Shown: positions 11,753 to 22,855, counted from the stretch's first letter. The stretch: 64,000 bases of DNA from Aricia agestis (GCF_905147365.1 NC_056407.1:11780001-11844000), one strand, 5' to 3'. Notes: generated from the sequence alone by a model not told the origin. Made by a program: numbers and translations.

Positions 11753-12018
11753 GGCTATTTCATCCTGACATTTCTCACACTTCATCCGAATCCAGCCCTT
11801 TTCATACTTCCTCGTCGTTTCCGGGTGCTCCTTGACCTTTTTCGGGAATATATTCAATATGGTCCTTGCGAGTTTCTCGGGACCCTTCCCAGCCCTGCCA
11901 TTCACATTCACCCAATAAATTTATTTTGTCAGACCACGTCCAATCTTTCCAAGTGGCCGAGCCATTGATCACTTTTTTCAGTTCCTGCGTCATCGCTGAA
12001 GTCCATTGGTCTTATAAA
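11753..12018 (-). pseudogene. Decayed coding-like segment, unrecognised
   Basis: On the minus strand an acceptor-like TTTATAAG precedes QWTSAMTQELKKVINGSA and a Trp-rich stretch (TWKDWTWSDK, LGECEWQGWEG). Coding character then continues in another frame after HIEYIP as KKVKEHPETTRKYEKG and MKCEKCQDEIAS, then stop. The CxxC pair and the good codon sense on both sides of one frame break suggest a real exon or retrocopy with a small indel. I cannot name the protein. Confidence 0.4.
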
Positions 12019-12089
12019 CGAATAATTGTAATAGTATACATTTTATTAAAATACATAGTAAGCAAAATGACAGGGATATAAACTTAAAA

Positions 12090-13115
12090 TTAACGTGATA
12101 AGATCAATTATAGAGGTTCATCTATTGCACCGGGAAGGCAAGTGAAATTTATTGACTAGACCACTTGACTCGAGATAGGCCAGAATCCAGATCCAGACGT
12201 TGGAATAGTTACACTTTAGCAAATTTCATTTACAGATAAAAAGTAGATTCTTTTCGGGGATAAGTATATTATTTGACGTTAATGAAAAAAATGCTTTATA
12301 TTCATACATACTACATTTTGTGCTATATTTTACTTTTACAGCTTTTTTCTTAGACTTTTTTAATCTAGAATTCTTTATTTCAAAGTAAGGAATGTTCTAG
12401 TTTTATAGCATATAAAATTGGTTGAAGAAAAAGGTTTAGGTAGCTAAAAGAACTCTTCGAAGACTACGAACGCATTTGTGTCTCGCTAAGTTTATTTTCC
12501 ATCGCATGACCTATATTATTTGTACCTCAAAAAGCTTCGTACTTAAGTTATTTATTACTTATTTCCACAAGAAACAACCTACGTAGCTTACACGTCTTAG
12601 CTTTTCAAAATGTTATTTTTATTCTGAAGAAAATATTGTTCTCTTTTATGGAATCGAATATGAATTGAATTGACTGATTTAACCATTTGACGGCAAATAA
12701 AAGGCCAACAAATATTAGCTCGCATTTACACATGTTAGGAGAAACTTTCGCAATGGAATTTTCAACTCAATCAAATTCAATGAATCTCATGTTCCACATT
12801 CAAAATAACAATCCCTGCTAGTAATATGCAGTCTCATTTCAATTTCAGATAGCGCAGTATTGACCGAGCCATATAGTTTCTGGAGTATTCCAAACATAAC
12901 GTATGAACTTCATTATAATAACGAAGACTAGAGGCTCCTTCCTGAAGTTAATGAGAAACTCGTAGAGCTGTCACTCGTCGTACTGCGTCCTACATCACGA
13001 CGCGATATCTTTGTACCGGAATAATGGAAGTTGACAGAACATGCAGTTAGCAAAGGAGATGTAAGATCCTGTTTAAAATGCCGAAATGATTTCACCACGA
13101 AAGGAAGAGTAGTTT
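12090..13115. other. Unannotated DNA
   Basis: No repeat recognised. A short acceptor-preceded open stretch near 12849 was considered and not accepted as an exon. Confidence 0.4.
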
Positions 13116-13118
13116 AAT

Positions 13119-13164
13119 TTTAGCAGTCTATGTATTATGTGTAACATACATAGACTGCTTAAAA
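13119..13164. repeat. Short hairpin
   Basis: GCAGTCTATGTAT and ATACATAGACTGC form a perfect 13-bp stem, extended by TTTTA/TTAAAA with a bulge. It is the size of a small pre-miRNA-like hairpin. Confidence 0.5.
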
Positions 13165-13175
13165 ATTACGTTAAG

Positions 13176-13520
13176 AAGGCACAGAAGCATGTAAGTGCCC
13201 TAGCAGCGGCTAAACTACTGATCAGACTATTGGAACGAAGTTCCTTATGGCGCGTTCGGCGTTGCGAAAGGGGGTTAGACAGAACGATATTAATTGCCCT
13301 AGACTTTTTTTTATTAGTGCCTGCAATCTGCACAGCAGGGGCAGAGGGCGTTGTTAGTATTCCTGTGCGTCAACTACATGGCGTTTTTGAGCATAGATAG
13401 CAACGCGTTGTTAGTATTCCTGGGTGTCAAATGTATAATAGGTATGTATATTGTATACAAGTTTTTTGAACATAAGAAATAACTTCGTTCCATTCTGGTG
13501 TCCCTTGACACCTCTCAAGT
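13176..13520 (-). repeat. Interspersed repeat E, copy 2 (reverse)
   Basis: Reverse of the repeat at 4539-4865: GGAACGAAGTTCCTTATGGC, GGGCAGAGGGCGTTGTTAG and GGTGTCCCTTGACACCTCTC in reverse order. It explains the 87-aa open frame at 13137-13400. Confidence 0.7.
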
Positions 13521-14038
13521 TTTTTATTTATATTAGGTACGTACTCGAGTAACAGTACCGTAAACTAAGTACTTGTGTAGAAAAAAAATTGCCTTCCACA
13601 AAAAGATGCGTATGGCTGGTACGGTTACGAAAGAATGAAAAAAACCATCACCAAAATGTAAACCGGCCTCGGTAAAGACATAAATTTCTTTTGCTCAGTG
13701 AATTGGAATACGTGGAACACGTGCCTAAACCATTTTGCCAGCACCTAAAATAGAATTTCGAAACAAACATGAAACAAAGGGGTAAATGTACTTAAATCAA
13801 TATGCAAATGCAACAAGGCAACTGTGACGATGCCGAAATATTTCACCCACTGTTTCCCGAAAATTGAGAAACATGTTTGAACGTAAAGCGTTCAGGTACA
13901 ATAAGGGTCAGTGCAGACCAAAAGGAGCACAGCGAAGAGGATTTTATTAACACACTTGAAAATAAACTTTAGAATTGTTACAATAAAGTGCGGTGAGGGA
14001 TTCCGGAGTATCCTCGAGGACGGAGGGCGTGTTCATAT

Positions 14039-14685
14039 GACTACGCGCACAATCCGCGTACACGCAGCAACCGTCTTTTCACCGCGTACGCAGCTACCGC
14101 GCAGCCACCACGCAGCGTGCACTCGGTTGCTAGGGTATCCATAAATTCATATCTGTATGTAAAAATATGTGTACGTATACACTTACACAAGCATGATTGA
14201 ACATCAAATCAAAAGAAAATAGCTTGTTTATTTTTTTCTGCATCTGGCATTGTCTTAAAACCTTCTATTAAAATAGTACATATTTCATGCCACGCTTGTA
14301 AAGTTTTACGTTTGTCTTTGTATGTTTCGAGAGTCTTGTCCCACAAGACGTCCCTTTCTTCTATTAACGAAATTAATAACTCTGACGACATCGCACAAAG
14401 GCAACGGGCATCCGTCGCGCGGTCTCAAATGGAATGAGTAATGACAGACACACTATCCGCGCGGGCGCTGATCGTAGACTGCTCTGTCGCTGCGCGTAGG
14501 CTGTGCGGTGGCTGAGCGTACGCTGTTCGGTCGCTGCACGTTCGCTGCGCGTACGTGGTTTTTGTGGAAATATTTGAAAATAAGCTTTATGTAATTAGCA
14601 TAGAACCTCAAACTGCTTTAACGTTTGGGAAAACACGCGACGCGCGCTGAATCCGCGCACGCAGAAAACGCGCACGTGTGAACAC
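14039..14685 (-). mobile_element. DNA-transposon remnant around a MADF-domain fragment
   Basis: GTGTTCA at the left and TGAACAC at the right form short inverted ends. Both are followed inward by GC-rich CGCGCAC / GCGTACGC-type subterminal repeats. The block enclosed is unlike its AT-rich surroundings and contains the MADF reading frame. MADF proteins are carried by some PIF/Harbinger transposons. No transposase is present and no clean target duplication was found. Confidence 0.45.
14209..14391 (-). pseudogene. MADF (Adf1-type) DNA-binding domain fragment
   Basis: Sixty residues start at an ATG: LLISLIEERDVLWDKTLETY followed by KDKRKTLQAWHEICTIL. This matches the first two helices of a MADF domain (LI...P.LWD...YKD...AW.EI). 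A full domain is about 80-90 residues. The reading frame stops after AEKNKQAIFF, so the third helix is missing or lies across a lost splice. It sits inside a GC-rich repeat with inverted ends, so it is probably transposon-derived, not a host gene. Confidence 0.6.
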
Positions 14686-14730
14686 AGCCGGAGGCGGGCG
14701 GAGGCGCGGGCCACCGCTAGTCCTACTTCC

Positions 14731-15655
14731 TACTTAATATTATAAAGGCGAAAGTTTGTTTGGATGTATGGATGTTTGTTACTCTTTCACGCAAAAACTA
14801 CTAAACGGATTTTAATGAAACTTTACAGTAATATCCTACTACCTACTATCCTACATCCTACTAATATTATAAAGGCGAAAGTTTGTTTGGATGTATGGAT
14901 GTTTGCAGTTACTCTTTCACGCAAAAACCACTGAACGGATTTGAATGAAACTTTACAATAATATAGCTTATACATCAGAATAACACATATGCTACAATTT
15001 TAACCGACTTTCAAAATGGGGGAGGTGTTGTTCGTTTTCTTACACTCAACGATTACTCCGCCGTTTGTGAACCGATTTTCACTTTTTTTTTTGGGTTGAT
15101 AACTTGATACCTTAATTTGGTATTATATTCACAAAAGTGGTGACCTGATGAAGGAATCCATAAGTAATCGAGGGAACTCCTCAACATTTATATGGAAATT
15201 TGTGGTGACTTCAGTTTCGTGAGAAGTATTCTAAGCATAATATTATTATGCTACCAGGAAGTAAGATTTTGCACCGAGGTATACCATGGTTCGGAGGTGC
15301 TGAGAGAACTCCTGATTTTTTATAGATACATCATACAAGTTTGGGAAATTGGACGTTGTATAAAGAACGGAAAGCATAATTATGCTACTATGAAAATTAC
15401 ATTCATCATCATCATCATCACTACCATATTATACCATGCATCGTCATTATGAGCCTATCATGACCCTCTTATTGGTACTTCTCATAGTCTTTTAGATCGA
15501 GAGTCTATCTTGTTAAGCGGTTTAAAAAAATTTATACTTCAGAATTTTTTGCTGGAATTTTCCCGTAAAAAATGCTGTAGTATAGATTTAAGACATTTGT
15601 ACTGTTTTCGTAAAAATCCTAATTTACGCAGGCGAAGCCGCGCGGGACATCAAGT
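14731..15655 (+). mobile_element. Helitron-like composite H3 carrying a LINE tail, forward copy
   Basis: Starts ATATTATAAAGGCGAAAGTT, with the first ~110 bp tandemly repeated (14731 and about 14858). It continues through TTTTAACCGACTTTCAAAAT, the retroelement tail in reverse, then ATCATCATCATC, and ends GGCGAAGCCGCGCGGGACAT. It is an inverted counterpart of 8763-9830. Confidence 0.7.
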
Positions 15656-15656
15656 A

Positions 15657-15873
15657 CTATTATAATTGCAAAAATCTGTCTGTATGTCTGATACCTCTTA
15701 ACGCGTAAACGGCTAAATCTATTTAGATATATTGGTATAAAAGTACAATGAGAGAAGGGTAATGAGTAATGACTAATGAGTAATGACATAGCATAGTTTT
15801 GTTTCGCAATTGACGGTCCCCACGCGATTAAAGAATTTTGGCAGAACGGAGTTACGGGCGTCATCTAGATTCT
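15657..15873 (+). mobile_element. Helitron-like fragment, type H2
   Basis: AATCTGTCTGTATGTCTGA, CTCTTAACGCGTAAACGGCT, GGTCCCCACGCGATTAAAG and the end GTTACGGGCGTCATCTAGA. Related pieces lie at 16876-17035, 26600-26820 and 46290-46487. It directly abuts the end of the H3 element. Confidence 0.6.
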
Positions 15874-16084
15874 AGTATATTGTAAAAGTTAGGTGGATAA
15901 TTCTAGAAACGAACGGATTTCCTGAGCCCATTGTCTTTTATTACGTGCACGTCACTCAAGTGGGGCGGAATGTTTGGATCTGACAGATCGTTGCCAACTT
16001 GATTACGTTATCAGTCTGAATTGAGGAATTCAGGCCCATGAGGTATTTTGCTGGTTTTATTAACATACTAGTGCCAATTTGAAC

Positions 16085-16187
16085 TACAAATTTAAACCGG
16101 TGGTAGGCATCATGTAGGACTTTCTGAAAACATTTATTTTAAATTTATTCAGAAATAAAACAATTTTGATTTGATTTTGATTTGAAA
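16085..16187 (+). mobile_element. LINE 3'-end fragment with TTTGAT tail
   Basis: ACCGGTGGTAGGCATCATG, then AGAAATAAAACAATTTTGAT and a TTTGATTTTGATTTG tail. It matches the 3' terminus downstream of the reverse-transcriptase pseudogene at about 3280-3370. Confidence 0.65.
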
Positions 16188-16194
16188 GACTACA

Positions 16195-16401
16195 CTAGGG
16201 TGAAATGACTGTACTAGTGATTGGACAGTACTAGTCGTTGGACAGAGTAAAAAACACAATATTTATTAAAGTTGCTTTAAAAACTATCTGTTGTTCTATT
16301 ACTTTAAAAACAGGCAGTTTTTTAAGCAACCTTAATCAATATTGTGTTTTTGTGCTTTGTCCAATGACTGGTACTGTCCAATCACTAGTAATTTACCTTA
16401 G
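16195..16401. mobile_element. Fold-back MITE, 207 bp
   Basis: Left CTAGTGATTGGACAGTAC and AACACAATAT reappear inverted at the right (GTACTGTCCAATCACTAG). Ends CTAGGGTGAAAT / ATTTACCTTAG. Nearly the whole length pairs. Confidence 0.75.
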
Positions 16402-16875
16402 ATAAACATTATCCTATTTCCTTTACTGGCACTTAAAATACAATAATTAAACCTTGCTATGTCGAGCAGCGAAAAACCTTAAAAAGAGTTAATTACCTCC
16501 AGTTCTAATTATTATTATAATAAAGGAGCAGTAAAATTAGTATTATTCTAAAGTGCTAAATAATAATGTTCTACGTACATTATTTCGAATCTTTTCTACG
16601 TTTGACTTTCGCCGTGAAAGAGCTTTCTAAGTAGCTATGAAGTGGAACAAACAGCTCGCAGAGCCTTAAAGCTAAGATATTGCCAATTCGAGTATTTGGA
16701 TACGGTATTCGAACGCGGTCTAAACTTATTGAGACTTCCTATCAGTAGATACCCCGATTCTATATTTATTTTTATGCAACATTAATGCAGTATCGTTCTT
16801 CTTTCATCCCGTGCGTCTCTTCCCATTAAACTTTATAATTCTCATTCTCATTGGTTAAAAATCCAAAATTCAGTC

Positions 16876-17035
16876 TGTTATAATTGCAAAAGTGTGTCTA
16901 TCTGTCTGTCTGTCCTTTTGTTTGTCTGTCTGTTACCTCTTCACACCCCAACCGCTGAACCGATATTGCTGAAATTTTGTAGGCAGATACTTTGAGTCCC
17001 GGAAAAGGACATATACTTTTTATACCGGAAAAGTG
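16876..17035 (+). mobile_element. Helitron-like fragment, type H2, truncated
   Basis: TTATAATTGCAAAAGTGTGT, repeated CTGTCTGT and CTTTGAGTCCCGGAAAAGG. Only the first part of the H2 unit is present. Confidence 0.55.
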
Positions 17036-17139
17036 TTATTGTAATTGTAATTATTGCTGTATTATATTATTATTATATAACATTTTACCGAAATATTAAA
17101 ATGTAATAAGTACAATAATATATTTTTATATAATAATAA

Positions 17140-17413
17140 TAATATTATCTATGGACGCTTCACACCACGTCAGTCTGGTCCCGTGCTAAGTACCTGAAGG
17201 ACTTGTGTTACAGGTACCAGACAACGGAAATATATTTAATACTTTTATACTATACATAAAATATTTAAGATTTATATTATATAGTACACATATTTAATAT
17301 ACATTCATAACCCAAGAACATCGAAAACTTTTTGTTCCATCGGCGGGATTCGAAAACGCGACCCCCCGCTGAACACGGACAACACGCTCAACCACTGAGC
17401 CACAGAGGTCGTC
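17140..17413 (-). mobile_element. tRNA-derived SINE, copy 1
   Basis: On the minus strand the head reads GACCTCTGTGGCTCAGTGG, an A-box-like start. A degenerate B box (TTTTCGAATCCCGCC) follows and the body ends in an AT-rich tail. Nearly the same element sits at 41418-41693. It is a SINE and not a functional tRNA: no complete cloverleaf, 270 bp long, with A/T tail. Confidence 0.85.
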
Positions 17414-18397
17414 ATTATAAAATATGCGAAGGTGTGTCCGTCTTTCTGACCATGTGTTTATATTTTTGTTTTTGTAGATATCGAATTCACACTAAAACTG
17501 GAGTTTAGTTCATATTTACTTTAAAATTTGCATGTTATTGATTCTATAATTCGAATTTAAAATGTAAATAAATTGTTTGTATAAATAATACAGAAATTCT
17601 TAGCTTTATAACACAAATATTTTTTTACCCATTTACAATTAAAAAGTGAGCAGGAAAGTTATATAAGCAATAAAATGGCTATTTGTAGTAAATGTCTATA
17701 CGGCAATAAAACAGTGCAATAAATTAACGGGAAGAAAAATAATGTCCTTACATAATGCCCTTTACTCTTTGTCACTATTTATTTCAGGCTTTATTTGTAT
17801 ACCTCTAACTTTATTCATAAGGGTTAATTATTCTCTAGAGTCTAGAGAATAAAATATCGCACCAAGACGATATTATTCGTCAGAGAATCAAAGTCACATT
17901 TTACATAGAATTAGCACACTGAAGTGGAAATGGGATGGTCATCTGGAAAGGAGCAGACAGGTGGCAGAATGAGGATAAATGAGGGATCACAAAATGATGA
18001 AGATATAGACGGCAATAGCTATCAAGTATTACTCAAATATGAATTGCAATCAATGTATCTCCATACTAAATTTCAACAAAATAGATTGAATAGTTTAGGA
18101 GAAAATCATAAATTAAAGTTTATTGTGCGGGAATCGTACATTTTCCGGGACAAAGTATCCCTTGTCCTTCCCAAGACTCAAAGTATATCCATAACCAAAT
18201 TCCATCAAAATCGATTGAATAGTTTACGCGCAAATTATAAAAGATATTGTGCAGTAATCGTACATTTATCCGGGATAAAAATATGTATCTTATGTTCTTT
18301 CCCGGGACTCAAAGTATCTCTACACCAAATTTCAACAAAATCAGTCCAGCCGTTTACGCGTGATGTCGTGACCAAGGGATATATGGATTCATTTTTA

Positions 18398-18812
18398 AGG
18401 TTCCGTAGTCAACAAGGAACCCTTATAGTTTCGGTCTGTCCATCCGTCCATCCGTCTGTCCGCGGTTTTGCTCAGAGACTATAGAACCGACAAAGCTGTA
18501 ATTCGGCATTAATGTACAATATTATATTAATGATGCCGACAAAATGGTACATAAGATCTTAAAAATTAAATCAGCCAAGTGCGAGTCGGACTCGCGCACA
18601 AAGGGTTCCGTATATTGATTTTATTTTGATTTTAGTATTTGTTGTCATTGAGGCACCGGAAATACACAATCTGTAAAAATTTCAGAACTCTAGCTCTACG
18701 GTTCTTGAGATACAGCCTGGAGACAGACAGACAGACGGACAGACAGACGGGCAAACATTGAAAACTCAGTAATTGGGTCCCGTTTTTACCCTTTGGGTAA
18801 GTACGGAATCTT
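18398..18812 (+). repeat. Two GGGTTCCGTA-type interspersed repeats (G then F), partial
   Basis: 18398-18545 has GGTTCCGTAGTCAACAAGGA and a CATCCGTC run. 18572-18812 has CAAGTGCGAGTCGGACTCGC at its start and TACCCTTTGGGTAAGTACGG at its end. Repeat F recurs at 19412, 39489 (rev), 39966 (rev) and 59936; repeat G at 27870 and 46986. A reversed copy of the first piece is at 61495-61640. Confidence 0.7.
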
Positions 18813-18829
18813 CAAAATATATTTTTTAG

Positions 18830-19200
18830 GGGGAGTGGACGCGAAAAAAAGATTGATGTGTAGGGGACACATCAATCTTTTTTTCGCGTCCACCCCACCG
18901 TTTGAGGTATCGTTGGATAGATTTTTTAAAAATATTACGAGTATTCAAAGATCGTTTTCCGATTCAGGGATCCTTTTGAAAAATAACATGAAGTTTTAAA
19001 TATAAAAAAAATCGTGATAGTCCAGTGTCCCACCCCCCCTTTCTACCAGCTAAACAGTTACTTCTGGAAATGTGAAAAAAATCACGGAAGTAGGAAATAT
19101 GCTGAATTTAAAAGAAAAACTATCACGGCTAAGAAGACTTCATAAGTTATTGAGTAATAGTCGGTGAACTAAAAAAATGTATTCGTAGATTTATAAAGGA
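18830..19200 (+). repeat. Repeat L, forward copy, with perfect hairpin
   Basis: GTGGACGCGAAAAAAAGATT...GCGTCCACCCC, then blocks ending AGTTATTGAGTAATAGTCG. The reverse copy is at 61073-61430. In this copy 18835-18861 and 18867-18893 form a perfect 27-bp stem with a 5-nt loop; the other copy lacks the duplicated arm. Confidence 0.75.
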
Positions 19201-19411
19201 ACTTTTCGCAATGCGCACCTTGTAATGATACAGTGTGTAATATCTTGATACAACATAATATCTTGATGCAACATCAACTAGCTATGGAATGCTCAAAGCC
19301 GAATGTTTCATTACACGCGAATGCTCGTCAGTCAGGGAGATAGTATTGTAATGGTAATGCTCAAAGTCGAATCTTTAATGTTACAACTACACGGGTAATG
19401 TAATGCTCAAT

Positions 19412-19858
19412 AAAATCCGCCAATAGCGAGTCGGACTCGCGCACGAAGGGTTCCGTACCGATACAGAGTCAAAATAGGCTAAAAATTGTGTTTTTTGTAT
19501 GGGCCTCCATTAAATTTTGATTATATGTTAATATTATTATTTAATATTAAAGTACACATGTAATAAAAGAATGTGTGAAAAATTCAAGTGCCTACCACTT
19601 GCCATTATTGATATAGAGCGAAAAAAGCCAAAAAAAAAATCACGTTTGCTGTATGAGAGCCTCCCTTAAATATTAATTTTATTTTGTTTTCAGTATTTGT
19701 TGTTATAGCGGTAACATATAGGTATATACAATCTATTAAAATTTCAGAAGTCTAGCTATAGCGGTTCTTGAGACACAGCTTGGAGACAGACAGACGGACG
19801 GACAACTTAGTAATAGGATCCCGTTTTTACCGGGTACGTACTGGGTACGGAACCCTAA
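19412..19858 (+). repeat. Interspersed repeat F
   Basis: Runs from GCGAGTCGGACTCGCGCACG through GGGTTCCGTACCGATACAG, a Gly-type CAGACGGACGGACA run, and TTACCGGGTACG, to GGTACGGAACCCTAAAAA. Full-length type, about 450 bp. Confidence 0.75.
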
Positions 19859-20314
19859 AAACGAATCTATAATGTTAGATTACAAGTGAATACGGTGATG
19901 AAATACAGGATCAATTTGACTTTGTTGCAAACCCAAGAGAGATGCCAAACTTCGATAGAGATAAGTTTAATATATTTTTTATCGATCATAGTTAAGTGCT
20001 AGTCTAAAGTAATTTTATCCATCGAAGTTCTAGTGCTTTAACGTCTAAAGATATTTGGTTAAAAATCGTCAGCTGCCAACCTCAAAGAGTCAAAGCTCAT
20101 CAAGTCTATGAAACCTATTTTTGTTCACTTTAGCATGATGCGTTCCGCGCCTCATCTTCTAGCAAAAGGAAATGATTTTTTAAAATGACCGTTTTATAAA
20201 TTATTCGCAAATAAAAATAAGATTTTTTAATAAGTATATATTTTTAAAACTGAATTAACAAAACATTTTTATACATCTCAGAAAGAATTTCAAATTTTAT
20301 AAAATATCTATATT

Positions 20315-20925
20315 AATACGTGAGAGAAAAACTTTGTAACCTTTTTACGAAAAAATGGGGAAACGTAGATGCATGGAATTTCGCACAGTTATAGTTTATA
20401 TGGTGAAGGAGTGCATCGAGCTAATATTATTGTATAATTATTATGCTTTTATCATATATATATTTAAAAAATAAATCGTTACACACACTACGACACTACT
20501 ACTAGGAAAAATGACAGATTTTTGATTGACAAGCCTATACATACGAATTATAGAATAGAATAGAATAGAATATACTTTATTGTGCACACAGTTACAATAA
20601 CAACACACATAGGTATAACAGAAACACATAAAATGACGAGTACACAAAGGCGGTCTTATTACTAAATAGCAATTTCTTCCAGACAACCTTACGAATTTTA
20701 ACTTACGAAACTTATACTCTTTTATTTATGGTTGAAGTCTGTTGACAACAAGTTGACAAATTGAAAATGGATTATTGTTTTTTTAAATTTAATTTTAGAT
20801 ACTATTAGACAATGCTTAAACGGCCAGTCTGAGATCAGCTGAATCCCAGAGACAAGAATTGAAAAAACCTTGATGAAGTCAATATTTTATACAAAAATAT
20901 AGGTAGTAGTCCTAATGTTGTTGCA
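20315..20925 (+). repeat. Repeat M, copy 1, interrupted by a LINE tail
   Basis: AATACGTGAGAGAAAAACTT, TATATGGTGAAGGAGTGCAT, GGTTGAAGTCTGTTGACAAC and CACGGCCAGTCTGAGATCA-type blocks match 53745-54165 in the same order. This copy has an extra 141-bp segment (20550-20690) bounded by TACGAATT duplications. Confidence 0.8.
20550..20690 (-). mobile_element. LINE 3'-end insertion with TATTC-type tail
   Basis: AGAATAGAATAGAATAGAAT forms the simple tail, followed by ACTTTATTGTGCACACAG and ACAAAGGCGGTCTTATTAC. It is flanked by TACGAATT at 20542-20549 and 20690-20697, and it is absent from the matching position of the second host copy at about 53965. Read on the minus strand this is a 5'-truncated LINE tail. 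Confidence 0.8.
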
Positions 20926-21024
20926 AGTAAGATCGAATTTCGACCATTCTGCGATCTCTTGTTTACATAATCCAGTCTCTTCACTTATCAGCTCAAGTAT
21001 ATAAGCTGAATTTTACGTTCCTAA

Positions 21025-21988
21025 GACCCACTTGCGCCAGACTGGGTTAACACGCTTAACTCTGAGTTAAATTATAAATTATTATTAAATTATATTTCGA
21101 ATTTAAATTCACATCATGTCTTGCACCACCAAGAGTTAGGAGTTAACCTCGTGTTAATTTTTTAAATTTTTAACCCACCGATGTCGGAGGGTTAAATCAA
21201 CTAACTCTGGGTTAGAATTATCAAAACTGAGATTTTTCGGTTATGACTTAATATGTAGTTTGTTGTGTTCAGTAATAGGTACCGGATTTATTTTGTGTTT
21301 AACCATGATAAATGATTAGTGGTTGTTATCTGATGATGATGAAGAAATTATCGAATACATAAGTTCGGACTCGTATTACAGAAGGTTTGTAGAACGGATC
21401 GATCTGTTTAGGTTCCCGTGTTTACTCACAAAGAGACAAAGATTTCCATCGAAGATTTCGCCGAGAAAAAGAGACTATTCTCTTTTTATTAAATAAAATT
21501 GAAAATAATTGCAATATACAAAATATGAGCATAAAAAGTAAGTCCCTACCAAAGTTTAATAATAATATCATTGGATTAGTGCGTCTTTAGTGAACTCCTT
21601 TATAAATAGGTAGACTAGATTGTACACAAGTGTTTCTTCCCAATTTTTATCATTTTCCGCTTAATTTGTTTGCACAAAATATCACAACACGCACGCACAA
21701 TACGACATAGAACCATGTGTCATTTCAAATCTGACATAAAGAGATAGCCTTATTTAAAGTACTGCGGAGCGAGAGAGAGCAGTACACTTAAATTATTCAG
21801 CATTCGCTCTATCATATTTGGCTGGGTGTAAAAAGAATGAATGAACATGACATAAGTCCGGGTTAGTTGACTCTGGGATAAATTCTTCTGGTGCCATATG
21901 TAGTATGAGTTAAAAATTAAAAACGTTAACACTGAGTTATTACGCCCCGGTTTATTTATTTAACTCAAAGTTTTGGCGCAAGTGGGCC
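21025..21988. mobile_element. TIR element of about 960 bp, non-autonomous
   Basis: Ends GACCCACTTGCGCCA / TGGCGCAAGTGGGCC, bordered by TAA and TTA. Subterminal GGGTTAACAC/ACTCTGAGTTAA motifs recur near both ends. No transposase motif was found inside. It could be a large Harbinger-like MITE. Confidence 0.7.
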
Positions 21989-22065
21989 TTAGAATGCAAA
22001 GCGATACCTCAACTTAGCGTCTGAATATTTTTAATGAAATTATCTGAATGTCCAATGTTTGCTCA

Positions 22066-22104
22066 GGTTTCATCAGTTTTCAGACTCTGAAAACTGATGA
22101 AACC
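22066..22104. repeat. Perfect 39-nt palindrome
   Basis: Two 19-nt arms (GGTTTCATCAGTTTTCAGA and its complement) surround a single base. No other copy is seen in the window. Confidence 0.8.
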
Positions 22105-22568
22105 TCGGCCATCGACCGGCGCAGACCCGGATTAGGCATCCCACGTACATTATTAAGATTGACTTCACCTATTATGTTAAATCAAGTAAACTACCGTACA
22201 TAATGAAGTAATATTCTAAATTGACTTAGATGGGACAAGCAAAAACACGATAAAAGCTCTGTCCCTAAATGTATTAGGCTCGTCTAATGAAATTTATATC
22301 TATGTGCCTATCTCATATCGAACAAGGGCACGCTTCGGTATTTTCCCCTTCAGAGAGGCCGCTCTGCAGGTACGTGACACGTTTCCACCGCTGAAATATT
22401 TTTACTATTCATCGTCTTTAGGAGCATTAAAATGCTTGCTATGCGAATTTCGTTTTGATGTTTGAAGATTTATTTGAAAGATTCTGACGCATACTGACAA
22501 CGAATAATAATATTATTATTTCTTTGATTTTAAATTTGGAAAATTATTTTTCTACTCTGCCTGAGAGA
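22105..22568. other. Unannotated DNA
   Basis: No gene or repeat recognised. Confidence 0.4.
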
Positions 22569-22855
22569 CAGAAATTTTGTACCACAAAAATTATTTTCTT
22601 ACAAGTTTATTACAAATTTCTAAGAAATAAATAGATTTTATTTTATTTTTTGAAATGAAAAATAATATGTTTTAAATACTAGAATCACTATATAAGTAAG
22701 TTTTCTCTGCATCCGCGTAAAGTTTGTTTGTTATCTTGATTCTAGTATTTAAAACATATTATTTTTCATTTCAAAAAATAAAATAGAATCTATTTATTTC
22801 TTAGAAATTTGTTATAAACTTGTAAGAAAATAATTTTTGTGGTACAAAATTTCTG
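22569..22855. repeat. Near-perfect long inverted repeat, 119-nt arms
   Basis: 22569-22687 and 22737-22855 are inverted with 117 of 119 bases matching and a 49-nt loop. Outer ends CAGAAATTTTGTACCACA / TGTGGTACAAAATTTCTG. Such a hairpin is either a very young inverted element or a hairpin-RNA locus. No open frame. Confidence 0.9.

Noticed and set aside
12849..12930. Possible small exon after a good acceptor (CATTTCAATTTCAG)
   Set aside because: Open for only about 26 codons, no family recognised, no partner exon found. Chance is likely in this much DNA.
13137..13400. 87-residue open frame
   Set aside because: It overlaps a reversed copy of interspersed repeat E.
17924..18484. 186-residue plus-strand open frame
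   Set aside because: It contains repeated TKFQQNRLNSL-type units from Helitron-like repeats and ends in a CCATCCGTC microsatellite. It is repeat-derived, not a gene.
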